Part shown: in pieces, positions 46,928 to 59,842 of the stretch | Numbering within the stretch: the first letter of the stretch is position 1 | Layout of the letters: each line of letters opens with the position of its first letter | Assembly: GCA_016808115.1 (NCBI GenBank) | Contig: JAEQBH010001502.1 | Coordinates: forward strand, 124,001 to 188,000 | Source of the DNA: Tetrastigma voinierianum | Lineage: Eukaryota > Streptophyta > Magnoliopsida > Vitales > Vitaceae | Direction of reading: 5' to 3' | DNA length: 64,000 nt | Program-made: the position numbers and the translations under genes | Notes under the pieces: model-generated | What the model was told of the DNA's origin: nothing | Seen by the model: only the letters and a program-made list of their open reading frames with translations | Database searches by the model: none

Positions 46928-47377
46928 CTTTAAATGCCTTGGGATATTATTATGATATAAAATGGTGGTAAATTATTTTATATATATATTATTTGATCGA
47001 ATGGTTGGTTATGCATAAAAATAATTATCCGCTTCATATACCATCGTCATCTTTCACTATTAACGTTTTAAATATTTGGAAATTCTACTGAGTTCATGGA
47101 TAAATTTGTGGTATTTAAGTATTTTGGTACATGGATTGAGGTTTTAAACCACTTTGAAAATTTATTGATTTAAGAATACAGTATCGTTGGAAAAGTATAT
47201 GTGAGTAAGGATACTGTGTTGGTTGTTATAAATTGGATGTAATTACATAAGCACTGCAGGTTCGATCCAATATTTATAATACAATGCATTGGGTTTGCCA
47301 TAGTGTCGTGAGGTTGGTTTCACCCAACGATTATATATTATTCCACGGTCGTGAGGTCGAGTTTACCCGACGGTTTA

Positions 47378-47398
47378 TTATTATTATTATTATTATTA
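47378..47398. repeat. (TTA)n microsatellite
   Basis: Seven TTA units in the family-2 LTR. It lies in a region with two similar segments (gtcgtgaggt…cgacgg and gtcgtgaggt…cccaacg). Confidence 0.9.
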
Positions 47399-50300
47399 CC
47401 ACGGCACCTTTCGAGGTTGAGGGTCGTGGAGTGTGGGTATCCTACTTCGCTTATGAAGGATATATGGTATGGGCACATTGTTGTGTTCTAGGTAAGCTAT
47501 AACCATTTCAATATTTATGGTTAGTGTATTTTCATGATTATCTAAATTTGAGCATGAATTTCATATTGTTGACTTGAGTATAAGTTTGGGTTTTGTGAAA
47601 TGATTTTAAATGAGGAACTTTGCAAAAGAGTGGAAGTGAGGCCTTGAGAGAAGGAATTTTCGAAAATAAAAACATTATTTTTCTTATAAATTATGCCACT
47701 CACTGAGATTTATTATTCCCATGCTTTATTGTTTTAAATCCGCTTCCTGTGTTCAGCAAATTAGAGACTCACCTACTCGCAACAAATTTTCTCTACTTCA
47801 CTCTTCCTACGACAATTCTTCATGGCAGATTCTATCCTTATCTATCCGTCTTTATTTTATCGACTTATGTATTTCATTTGTACTCCCTAAATTTAAACAC
47901 TCTTAGAACGCCTACCTTAGTATTGAACTCATATGAGTCTTTATTATGTGTGCTGTGTTATGACTCACGGTAAAATAGGCCGGTTGTGGATTTGAAATGC
48001 TTTAGATCTTTATATATATTTGAGGTATTATATTAACGCGTGTGTCTACTTTCTTTCTTAAAGTGGGGTTTTATTGGATATTCCCTAGGGATTGTACAGT
48101 GGGACTTCACTAGGCATGACCACCCGGGGAATCCTGGGAGGGTATCCGGGTTGGGTCCTGTCAAAACATCTCTTTATTGTTATGATCTAGTTAATGCAAG
48201 TTTATTTTGAGTGATAGCCGTCATTTCAAGAACGGTGACTGCACATTTTCATTATGGTTGTTGGTATTTAATGTTATCCAAGAATGATGGTGTTGTGTGC
48301 TCTCAGGGGCCCCGCCTCTTGGTCCATCGTAATGAAAAATTGCACTTATGATGCAAAGGGTCTTGCATTTCTTCATGAGGCTGAAAGGCCAAAGTATTTA
48401 TCGATTTTAAAACATCTAATATCCTGTTGGATGGTAGTAACTTGGTACTTTGCCAATATCAATCCTAATTTATCCCCTTGTCTTATTTCACTCTAAAACT
48501 TATTATTCCAGGACTATCGTTAAGCTTGACTTGGACTTGCCAAAGATTAACCTGAAGGAGATAAGACACATGTATCTACTGGTGTAATGGGCACCTATGG
48601 TTATGCGGCCCCTGAGTATGTGATGACAGATGACTTCAATTAAACTTTTCTCATTACTATTTTTATAATTTTTGACATTTCTGCGGCTTTGCTCTTGTGG
48701 TACCTGTTGCTTCTTCTGGTTCATTCACTGACAAATCTCATTGTTACTAGAATGTTTAGTGTTAGGATAATGGCATCCAAATGAATCTCAGTCAAATCAT
48801 TGAAACTAGAGAGCCACGAATATGATTTTTCTCTCATCCTTCTTAGAGTCCCGTCTCTTTTCTTTACCATTCCGTTGCTCAACTGGTCAGGCCCTTATGA
48901 TATCATTGACTTTGGATGCCATTCAGACTATGGAGAGTTTTGTCTGCTAGCTTGAGTAACTAAGTTCAACTAACACAAGGTTTTTAATTAACTTTTCTTC
49001 ATGTTTATAGATTACTGAGTTCTGGATTTCTTTAATGGTTAAATTTATCTATTTTTGTGAAAATATTGTCTCCTGAGCTTTTATACTTTGTTACCATGAT
49101 GTCCATTGCTTGTGTTGTTTCAATGGAGGCATTTCTGCCTCGTTAACTCCTTTAAGCAAACACATTAATTGAAGAGTCTTTCTTTATATCATGCACTTTT
49201 CTCTTTTGTATGCCACCATTTGGTCTTCCTAATCTATAGTTTTAAGCATCTGCTAAGATGCAACTTATAGCATTTCTCTGTCTGTAAGGCTTTATTATTT
49301 GAACTTTTATTAAATGTAAATATGACTTCTACTGGACATCAATTGGCTTTATATATAGCTGTTAATTTCTTGTTGGTATATATATTTTTGTTGAATGCTT
49401 TGTGGGATGGAATGCTTGGATGTTGATGTGTGAAATAAATTCAGAGTTACCCCCAATGTTTGTGAACGATCGTGAAGTATGTGTCCCTGGCATATAGTTG
49501 TGATGGGACTGATCACGATCACTAAGCTTCGTAAAGCTCACTGAACAGGAATGTGACTATTGGGTGGATTAGTTGGTTTGGTTATATTTTTTTAGAGACA
49601 TTATTCTATTACAGAGCTGATTGTTTTAGAAACTGTTTATTCTCTCTGATTAAATCTATTCAGTGGATCTTTGTTTCAAAAAACGTTGGGGTGTCAGGAA
49701 GTGGCATTCCCTCACTTCTGTTTTCTTTAATTTCTGTTTTGAAACTAAAATAGTTTATTTCAAGCAGAACTCAATGAGGACACCTCATTTGTTATGAGCC
49801 ATTTTTTGGTGGGTTTCAGTTTGAGAAGCCATACTTAGTTTATTATTAGATTAACAGTATAAACTGTACATCTTGCTACATTGTACAGATTGACTGAGAC
49901 TGCTGACTCCACCTATCTCTTTCATGCCTAGTTGTTATGTATTATTTTCCTGCTGGCGTCTTATTCTCATGTGGAAAGTGGTTTCAGTTCTCAGATCTCC
50001 TCTGATCCTTTCTTGGTATTCGAACTTCGTTGCACGAGTATGACAGTATGTGGAGAGCACTGGCTAACTCAGGCCTCATGGGTTTCCTGTTCCGGTGACT
50101 GGACGAAATATGGTTTCCTTCGGGGGGCTGGGTTTGGGGACCAGTGCCCGGTACATGAAACCCTAGGCTGCCGCAGTGACATGTGGTGGGGTGTATCTGG
50201 ATAAAGATAGATGAGCTGCAGCGCCTTGGTTCAATTTCTTAGACCCTGGACTGGTTTGAAACATTTGTTATTAGAACAGTGTCTTCTTTGTTTGTGCAGG

Positions 50301-53300
50301 ACAGTGACAAAGCTTTTTCAGCACTAATTATGGCACGTGAAATAACGTCGCACAAATAACGCTCTGACTATAGTGTCTGCGCATATTGACGTCCTGTACT
50401 GAAACCTCCTTCCACGGGAGGAACAGAGGCTTCTTGGATGATTTCTTGAGAAGAGAGGAGGATGAGCTTTTAACATTTATTTAATTTCATAACGGAGTTG
50501 GATTGCTGAATCTTGCCGATAGTGTCATTATAAAATTTTCTTGAAGTGGCTTTCTGCCCATGGAGTTGATCTGTGGTCAGGTTTTTTAAAGTCATTTTCA
50601 TTAACTTACCACTCATTTTTTTAAATTATCTTCAACTAAATAGACTTTTTTGGTATATTCTATTTCAGACTCTGCATCTTATGTTGAATTGAGAAAGTCT
50701 CACACTCCTTCCATTTCTTTGTGACATGTCCAGTCATGTACCGGGTCTGATTGACTTTTTATTCGACCATTTGGTTGTGAAACTTTCTGTTGCGGTGGGA
50801 CAGGCGCCTGATCATTGAAGAGACATGGTTAGAAATTCAAGGCCAGCGTCAGCATCGTGCAACCTCTTTTTGGGACCTTCGTTTTGAACTTGGAGGCAAA
50901 AACCTGATTGGAACTTGGGGACAAGGCCCTTTAGTGTGGGCCTGCACCATGTGGTGCAGGATTTTACTGTGGGATCTTGAGGGTTGCTTTTGTAGATCTG
51001 TTCTTATTTCTTTTTTGAAACTCATTTGGCTCCAACTCATTTTAATTCTGTCTTTTGAGATTGCTTTGTTATTTTTCAGAAGTTTCTTGGGACTCTTTCA
51101 TAGCAGAAAGTTTTATTTTCTAAGTTCAGTGATCAGTTCAACTTTGTATATGAGAATTGTGAAGTTCTTTTCCTCAGTTTAAATTGAAATTTGCTTTTTT
51201 GATTTAGAAATATTAACTGAGCTTTCATATATACCCCTAATACTTGATGCTGAAAATGTTGGAGTTCAGTTCCCAATATCTTTTGGGGTTGCCCATTCTT
51301 GCCCAGGGTTCTCTCATGAACTCTCACATCACTACCAGTTTGGACCCAGCTTTACGGGGGGAGTTAAATGAACCTTCTCATTCCCTTTCTGGGTGGTTCT
51401 TAGTGGCAGAATTCTTTATAAAAACTATCTGTCTCAGACTCAGACCATGGGTTGAGTTGTAACCTCCACTCCATCATGAATCTTGTGTGGGATCATTTAA
51501 GTGGCCGTTGTGTCAACTTTTAACTCCATTCTGACTCACTCTCTCATATCTCATCTTTTCTTTTTAGCTTGCACCATAACTTCAAATTTTTCAGCTCCTT
51601 GAAACTTGATCGCATTTCACTTCTGAGCCTTTTCACAAATGCCTTTTACCTGCTTACCATAATTTTTCTGCTTAAATCTCATTAATTCATAACTTCTTTT
51701 GAGCTATTTTATAGACATTTCATTTTGACCCCTAAACTCTTAGATAAGTAATGGGTTCTTTAACATATCATATATGTCTTCCGGCTCCTGTAATACTGAT
51801 CCTGTCTTCCTTTTTTCAGGGCATCTTACATCAAAGAGTGATGTTTATAGCTTTGGGGTGGTTCTCCTTGAAATGTTGACTGGGCGAAGGTCTATGGAGA
51901 AAAACCGGCCAAATGGGGAGCATAACCTCGTAGAATGGGCAAGACCTCATCTTGGGGAGAGGAGAAGGTTCTATAGGTTGCTTTAGATCCTGCCTTGAAA
52001 TTAGGCTTCTCTCAATCAAAGGTACACGGAGAGAATTTGGCAGTTGGCTGCACTCTCTGCCTGTAGTCGCGACCCAGCGGACCTCTAATGGGTGAAGTTG
52101 TTGAACCTCTAAAGCCTCTTGCCAAATCTGAAGGACATACGCTAGTTCTTCCCCATCCTTTTTCCAGACAATGCAAGCAGGCGCATGGCGGGTGGCAAAC
52201 TCTCGAAGCTGGCATTAGAGTGCAAAAGCAGGAGGTTCCCTAACAAGGAATGGATAGCCAGACAGAAGTCTCTCCATACCAAATGGTCCTCATGCATCTC
52301 CATACTAGCGCCACAGCTTCCTCACCCGATCCACGGGAAACCCTAATTTCAGCAAAACGCGGCACCAGGTTCATGCCCCTCTCTGTTTCTTCCCCTGTCC
52401 TACTTATTTATAATCTATTAAAGGATTGGGGGCATCTTGAAAAATTGAACAAAAAATGCTGAGACTGGTCTTGAAGTGAATGCTGTGATGTGTTGGTTTT
52501 TCCTTTTTGAGATGTGAGTGAGAGGTGTAGGTGGAGGGGAGATCAAAGGAGTGACTTAGAGTTAGAGAGAATCATGGAGCTTTCTCTTTGGTTGATTAAT
52601 TGTATTCTGTTTTGAACATGAAAAAAAAAATCAATCCATGATGTTTTCTTGCCTTGGCCCTCAGCTGTTTTGTCTTGTTTTCTCAAATCACCTTACAACT
52701 AATTGCAGGAAGCAGATGGAGAAAGACGTGACTTGGGTTTAAGTATTATGTCTATAGAAATCAGTTTACAGTAATATCTATCCGTTCATAAACAAAGGAT
52801 TGAGATGTTGATGAATGGAACTCAACAACTAAGGTTCAATGTCAGACTCAAATTTAGAAGAAGAACGATACGTTTTGATTCATTAATTGCCAGAGGGAAA
52901 TCTCGTGAAGGGGTACCAAAATAAGATACAAAAGCCTTTAACCCTGAATCTAATTTTCATTTATAAAAGAAGTTAAGATTCAAATGGACGAAAACTTTTC
53001 TTGACTGTTCATTTTCAACAATAAACTCTTGAATCTCGATTCCTGTGTGCGAGAGCTCCACCCTGTATCTTCAGCAGAAATTTCATCTACCAACTTTGGT
53101 GAGTCACGAAATTGCTTTCTTAAATCCCTTCCTGAATGGATAAAAAAGTGTTGACTTCTTCAAAATTAGCTCTAAACAGAAAAAAAAACCCAAAACTTTG
53201 AGTCAATGGTTTATGGTAGTTTGAATTACCTTGGCTGGGACAGATCAATGCAACTGTTTCTGCATTCTGTAGAAGGACACTATAAAGAGTACCATTTTTT

Positions 53301-55595
53301 GCTTCCTATAAATAATATCAAAATGTACTCTATTAATATCAAGATAAAAACTTTTAATGATCACAAAATGAATAGATAAACATGAGCACACACATTAAAA
53401 AGCTCCTCTTGGATTGCTGAGAAGACTGAGAAGGAAAGAAAATCACATGAAAAACTAGGGGCTTTCCCAAATACGATTGAAGGTTGAACAAAAAAACCAC
53501 CTTTTCTATTTCTGTTGATGTTTTCAGTGAAAATTTTCCATATCTCATTTCTTTGTTTTGCATCAACACATTCAGCGCCTATCGACTGACTCCAGCTCAT
53601 GTCCTTCCTGAAAATAAATATGGTTTCTTAGCTTTTTAGGATTACTGATCAGTTTATTCAGTATGATTTCATGGCCTTGGGAGGTTGTTCTAGTCAGAAT
53701 GTCAATCAAGTAGCTAAAATATTTCAGTATGCACTCTACAAAATTATTTCCCTATACCAATCAGCGAAGCACAAATTTTAAGATTCTTCTGTACCATTCT
53801 AAACCTTGGCATCCCCACAGGGAGTTGGTGATTACAGTCTCTATCTTTACACGCCCGACAATTGCTGTTGAATTTGCTTTCCATTTTGATCGCGACCAAT
53901 GACTCTTTACCTGTATTTAACTCTGAAGATAGCAAGAGTTCTCCTGGAATAGCAATATAGGCATGTACTTTGGACCCTGTATACACATTTACAAAGGGAA
54001 TACTTATTTAGTAAGCCACAACATGGAGTTTTTCAGAAATGGCTCTATAAAGTATAACACTCCCTTGTGAGAATTTGTGATAGAACTTTAGAAATGGCTC
54101 AATTGAGTTATCATTCCTGCAAATGAAAAAGAAAACCATTCAAACTTGCATAAGAAGCACTTCTGGAAAAATACACTTAACTAAAAATATCTCATTTACT
54201 ATGTCCTTAAAATAATCAGATTGATTAAAATAATAGCTCTACTTAACCCCAAGTTCAAAACTCACGCATTGACCCGAAAGAGCCTGCTAGCAATGTAATT
54301 TGACTCTAAACATTCTGAGTGAACAAGAAATAGCCCTCTGGCAAAGATCCAGCCTATAGAGAAAGAATAATGGCAGGATAAAAATGATAAGCTCATAGAG
54401 AGAATTACAGGATCTCTATAGTAAATAAAGAGCATGGTGATATAATCATGTAAGAGGTGAGAAGCTAGAAACAAACCAGAAGTCCTTCACTGAGCCTCAT
54501 GAGACTACAGAGATCCCACGCAAACTCGATCACCATTCAGAGATATGAACTTGAGTTATAGTGGCTTTGAGTCAAGCTCAAGATATTTATTTATCTTCAT
54601 TCCTTCAGTCCATCGTCCTGATAATATATCAAACAAAGTAAGACCAATACTTCGCATGAGTCAAGAGGCTATCATAGAAGAAGGAAGTCTACTTTTAGCT
54701 CAAGAACAGCTTATTTTGAATCCTCAACTTTTAAAGGCAAATTCCCAAACCCTGCTCAAGGCCTACAGAAAACAAAACATGGAAATAAAACAAATATCAG
54801 GATTCATTTGGACCAGCTGATTCAATTGTATTGGTGGCTAAAGCACCCACCCTTGTAACATTTGAGTGGTTCTCATTTTAAAAATACTTGAGATACCTCA
54901 AAGAAAGCATGGGCTTCAGAAGGGTTTTTGAGATAGCAAAGGCGTGACTGCTTTTTGGGAATACTGCAACTATCTTTTCCTCCATAGGGTATCACCTAAG
55001 AATAAATGGATAACCTTGAGGAACAACTATGAATCAAGATCTTAAAAAATAACAAAGATACTAGCTGAAATAGTTATATGCGCACAAAGAAGACAGGAAC
55101 CAGAACATTTGTTTAAGAGGCGGAGTAATGATTCCCACACGAGAGAAAAAAAACAATAAGGCAAGAACAGTTGATGAGGCAGTAATGGACAAAGTAGAAC
55201 ACAGGTTAAGTTACTGGTCTATGTGACCTTGCTTGCCCATACTATCCATTTGTATCTTTCATATGGGTATTCTGTCCCAAGAAAGGTGAAGGGTTGCATT
55301 AGCAGATGCTAGCACCAAAATTGGGGATATAAAATCATAACCCGAATCCTGAAATGATTAAAGCATTCATACAGGAAACAGACCAGAAAATAGATGAGGG
55401 TTAAGTCTTCACCTTTGTAATTGAACACATAAAATTTTAAATACAAATGAGTTAGAAGATGCACATAAATGTTAGATGTGGTACACACAGATATCAGTCG
55501 GTGGCTAGGGCTCCTTGGCCTCACGATGGGAGGATAATCAGAAGCAAAAGATGGTGGTAGCACGTGAGACAAATTCCGCTAGCCCACACAGACAA

Positions 55596-55880
55596 AGCCC
55601 TGTTTGTTTTTTGGCTTTTTGCTGAAAGCTAAATAGCTTTTAGCATTTAGTATGTTTGTTTTTTAACTTTTTCATGACTTATTGTTGAAATTTCTAAAAA
55701 AATTCAGAAAAAAGTTATCTTCCAAAACAGGAAACACCACCCTTCCACAACAAGGAGAAGAGTTAGCAACACTCACTACCCAATGTTAAAAAACAAACAA
55801 CTTAATACTTAATACTATTAAGTACTATTTAGTATTAAGCTGAAAATAGTTCTATTCAGCGTTAAGTAAAAAAACCTGAC
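55596..55880. mobile_element. hAT-like MITE (GTTTGTTTTTTGGC family), copy 3
   Basis: Starts ctgtttgttttttggctttt, with inner aacaggaaacaccacc and attaagtactatttagtatt. It is at the same intron position as copy 1 (19147-19513), so it was present before duplication. Confidence 0.7.
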
Positions 55881-56107
55881 TTCATTAAATCATCCTCAAC
55901 TAAAATTGCATTCTTAGGTTCCTTGTGAAGAAAGCTTAGAGGTACAGATCCAGAACGACCACCACTAATTGAATAACAATTATTTGAGAACAAAGGCACT
56001 CTCTTGATTATCACTCACATCGAATAAAGGCGGTGACTTCATTAGAGTCCATAAAATTAATCCACATTTACAAGCGATGTCTTGGATTTGAGACATAGGT
56101 GAAAGTT

Positions 56108-56390
56108 TGTTTTTTGGCACACTAAAAAGCTAAATGGCTTCCAGCATTGACTTATTTGTTGTTTTAACACCATGACTTATTGCTTTGAAATTTCTAAAAA
56201 TTATTGGCTTTCTATTAAGAAGTCATCTTTCAAAACAAACACCACCCTTACCGCGACAAGGAGGATGGCCTTCGACATTCACTACTCAATGTTAAAAAAC
56301 AAACAACTTATCCTATTAAGTACTATTTAACATTAAAAATTTGCGAAAAAAGTTAAAATTCAGGCTTTAAATTAAAAAACAAAGCCGCAT
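56108..56390. mobile_element. hAT-like MITE (GTTTGTTTTTTGGC family), copy 4
   Basis: Starts gtttgttttttggcac, inner caaaacaaacaccaccc, right end taaaaaacaaagccgc. It lies only about 230 bp from copy 3. Copy A of the gene has just a short tttttggg at the matching place, so this one may be private to copy B. Confidence 0.65.
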
Positions 56391-56547
56391 GATGCTGGGC
56401 GGCGCTGGTAGGTGCCAAATGTAGTGTGTATTTCATTAAGATTTGATTAGTAATGGGATCGACAACCATTATACCTTAATCGGTAGATTGATGATAACAT
56501 TGTCTGGTACACACACGCTTATCATTGAATTTGGAAGCCGGTGTAAT

Positions 56548-59500
56548 TCGGCGGACGATATAGTGAAATACATGGTGGGCTGATACAAGGTATTTTAAAA
56601 AGGGAATTTTTCACATTATTAAGCCCGATCCATAGCCAGGCTTCACCCTCAACACCCGACCCCGTGTTGACCACTCTCCATCTCGTCCGCCCCTGCTTTG
56701 TAGCCCCCGACCCCAGGTCCCAGCCAAACCTTAGGTACTCACCACCTATCTCTACGCCCCTGCCTTTGCCTCTGCCTCTGCGCCCTCTATCTCTCTGGCA
56801 CTGGGACGACGATAGCAATGCGGCGAGCCCTCCGCAGTGGCGACGGATTAAAGAGGGATTATGGTGGGCCATTTCTTTGTGACTCTCTTGAGTCCTACGA
56901 GCATCGATAGAATCTATGTTTACTCTTTTTTACCGTTCAATTTTATATAGTGTTAGCCTTATTTCTTTAATATATTTGAGTGTGGTATTGCGTAGTGATG
57001 ATAGGAGGTTAGGGGTGAGCCTATTGAAAACCTATTTGTGTGAATTGATTGTAATTAATTGTTTTACTATGTGAATTGATTTTATTGATTAAATCTTATC
57101 ATCTTTAATTACAGAATTGAATAAAATATTATGTTATTTAATTCATTTTGATTCTAACTTTTAAATGGTTATAGCAGCAATCTAATTCTTATTAGGTTAT
57201 TGATATAATGGAACATCAACAAACAAAGAAAGGAAAAATCTTTTTCTTTCTTTACCATCCCGAAGACAATAGTCCTTCTTCATCAAATGTTGATACTCCA
57301 GTTCCCGATGAACAACCTCCTTCTAAATGTGAAGAATTGAAATTATTCGTGCCTATTCGAAAGTCGGACCCAGCGTTACGTAGTCCTATATGGCGATATC
57401 CGTTAATCAGCGAGATGCATTTAGAGCGGTAATATATTGAAGAACGCTCGACCTAAACTTAAAGGTATCCACGATCCGAATGCTTAAGAAAGGAAGAAAG
57501 CAAAGAAACCGTCGGAATTTAGTACTCGCGGACTTTAAACAATTTCCTGGTTAGAGTATTCAATTACAAATGATCACGGCGTTTTGTTTCCATGCTTTGT
57601 TTTTGAAAATGAGAGGTCATCTAAGTGGCTCATTTACTATTTGGAGGGGTTTAATAGTTGGAAGAAATTCGATAATGGTGAGAGATGTGCTTTCTTGATG
57701 CATGTAGGAGGTCTAATTCCTTTAGCATAATGCATTCCAACAACATGAATGCTTTGAAGAATATTGATACGGCTTTATTGAAAGAATTATTAATATGTAT
57801 AAAGCTCGAGAAGAAATTCGAAGAATAGGTTACGACCCCAGAACAACAATTGAGAGCATTCGATGAAGCATTTCCTCGAGCATATCCTTTGAGAGTCATG
57901 ATGAATCCGAGAGTTCAAAATCGTGAAGCATTCATTCAATTGAGTTAAGCTAATGGGAAAGTTGAGTTGATATTGATGATGTGTTCTTGATAAAGCTCCT
58001 AAAAATGCAAAGTATATATCACGAGAATTCAAAAGGAGATGCTACATGTTTTATGCAAAACAGAAAATGTAGAGGAATAAGATCGAGTGAAGAGTTGAGG
58101 ATGCCAGGATTCTCTATTTTAGTTGTGACCGCGGATGGAAGGTGATAGTGAGAAGCGAATGGCCATTGTCTTGGTTTGTTGATATTGATGGTTTTCACGG
58201 GAAGTTTTTGTGTTGTGTGCATGTTTCAAACATAACTCTTGCAGCAACTCTTAAAGAAGATATCGATATCCTCCTTGGTTAAATTTACAGATTAAAAGGA
58301 ACATAAGAGGTCAAAGGGGTATCGTAGTCTGAGGAAGCAATATCGTGGTGCATGGAATGGATTACGGGGCCTTGACTCTTAATAGATTGTCCATATGCAT
58401 ATTATGTACATTGCTTTGCCCATCGCCTACAACTAGCATTAGTTGCAGCTGCTCAAGATGAGTCTTCTACTTGGGTATTTTTTTTCTCAGTTAACTGCTA
58501 TTGTCAATTTTGTTGGTGCTTCTCCCAAACGTCATCATCAGTTGCAAATTGCAAGCTATTAAAAAATTGCCCCTAAAAATGTAGCCTCTTGGTGAGCGTG
58601 AAGCTGATAAGGGTTAACGAGTTAGTACTTTGCATCGAGCTGGAGCTACCCGTTGGAGCTCTCATTTTGAATCTATTTGCAGCTTGGTAGATATGTATGT
58701 TGCAACATGTACAGTTCTTGAAACTTTGGTTGATGAGGGATCAACACCGGCAATACGCGGAGAAGCACAAGGTCATTTCGGAGTGTAGAGACCTTTGGTC
58801 GTATTTATCTTGCATTTATTGCATAAAATTATGGCACTTACTGATATGCTTTGTAAATCCTTGCAAAAATCTCCTAGACATCTTAAATCGCATGTGAATT
58901 GTGAGCTACCCATGAGACTTCAGTACTTTCACGAGAGAAAATGGTTTGGATAGTCATATTGAGCATGTGGAAGTCGGTTTGTAGAGAATGAAATGTTGAT
59001 ATGCGGAGATGGGTGCTCCATTCAAAGGAGAATTAAGTTCTTCTAAGGGAAAGACAAGTCACATTCGAACATCATTACCACTTTGTTGTATATTGTGATG
59101 TCTGATAATAAGATTGTATGAGTTGATGGAGGTTGAATAATAGATTTAACGATGAGGCAATGGGCTTCTTATCCTTAGTTGACTTTTGGAACGCAAGGGA
59201 TGGCTTTAAATCATTCAAAGCTGGTGGTATTTATGGCTGCTTCAAGAATTTTATCCTGATGATTTTACTCGACGAGAGATGTATTGCTTGAAATCCCCGA
59301 TTCTGCGACATTGCGAAGCGTGTGCCTTATCATGAATTTGGGGGATAACTGTCTCGTTTAGTGTGCGAGGTGGTAGGCTCAGGAAGTCACAGAAGTCACA
59401 GAATTACTATCTTTATTGATCGGTTGATTCGTGTATTTTGACTCTTTCACTGCATTTCCATAACTCTTGAGCGAGCATTTCGATATGAAGCATTAAATCT

Positions 59501-59842
59501 TCGCCGTAACAAAATGGGTGATGGTTTTGTGGACTAATGGATTTGTTTATATTGAAGAACTTCGGAAAATATTGATGGAGACTCAATAATGAGGAATGCT
59601 TTTCGAGATCTCTGGAGCAGCGGAAGTAAGAGTCTTCATTTTCATTAATGTGAGTTCATTTTTATTTTGATTTTTACTTGAATAAATATTTACTTTTTTC
59701 AATTAGTGAATATATTTACATGATTATAACATGAAGTAGAAAAATTACTCAAATTTTTCATTACAGCTTACATACATATATATGTCATTACATGTTTATT
59801 AGTTTTACTCTAGCCGGGGTAATTTGAAATCTGTCCGCCCTT
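56548..59842 (+). mobile_element. hAT transposon (TTF/MYM-zinc-finger type), decayed
   Basis: The insertion interrupts an exon of dehydroquinate synthase B. The ends share ggcggac (left cggcggacga; right, reversed, gggcggacag), with the 8-bp duplication now unclear. A transposase pseudogene reads MEHQQTKKGK and SPIWRYPL (57208-57432), FPWLEYSITNDHGVLFPC (about 57,540-57,590), and near 59,470-59,530 the dimerisation-domain wording ERAF then NKMGDGFVD. The frame is broken many times, so it is not autonomous. The GC-rich 56,640-56,880 part is its leader. Confidence 0.85.
57208..59535 (+). pseudogene. hAT transposase (TTF-type zinc finger, hAT dimerisation domain)
   Basis: The N-terminus has a basic, Ser/Pro-rich stretch followed by the PxxRxPIW segment and then the FPWLEYS…FPCFVFE segment typical of the TTF-type zinc finger. 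The catalytic RNase-H-like core near 58-59 kb is unreadable because of stops and shifts, and the C-terminal hAT dimerisation motif survives at about 59,465-59,535. Length from first Met to end is near that of a full-length family member, so the gene decayed by point changes and small indels, without a large deletion. Confidence 0.75.

Larger units (their letters stand above)
44341..48163 (+). mobile_element. Solo LTR, family 2 (about 2.46 kb without its insert)
   Basis: Flanked by aaaca (44336-44340 and 48164-48168), a perfect 5-bp TSD, although the word is AT-rich. It starts tgcaactaattcgc and ends gggtcctgtca. A promoter-like ctctatataaa lies at 44640-44650, followed by cctagcccc and accctagagagg leader-type sequence. 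No primer site or polypurine tract is present, so it is a solo LTR. It lies in an intron of gene R2, sense with respect to its own TATA. Confidence 0.65.
41630..52460 (+). pseudogene. RLCK-VII protein kinase gene R2, full span, broken
   Basis: The gene is a PBL34/PIX7-like cytoplasmic kinase, paralogous to R1 over its first part. Pieces in order: N-terminal region (about 41,990-42,220, weak); VKTLNHDGLQ (about 42,610-42,645); HPNLVKLIGY and a gtaagt donor (about 42,795-42,900); AKGLAFLHEAERP with FKTSNILLD (about 48,350-48,450); GLAKD, GDKTHVSTG, MGTYGYAAPEYVMT (48,512-48,630); then 51,820-52,460 with GHLTSKSDVYSFGVVLLEML, RPNGEHNLVEWARPHLGE, GEVVEPLKPL and a C-terminal SPYQ-type tail. The arginine of the catalytic YRD is lost, the DFG phenylalanine region is shifted, GLAKD is followed by a stop, and several single-base indels break the frame. 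Two nested solo LTRs occupy the intron at 44.3-48.2 kb. Confidence 0.85.

Noticed and set aside
56522..56872. 116-codon Gly/Arg-rich minus-strand frame
   Set aside because: It lies in the GC-rich leader of the hAT element, antisense to its transposase.
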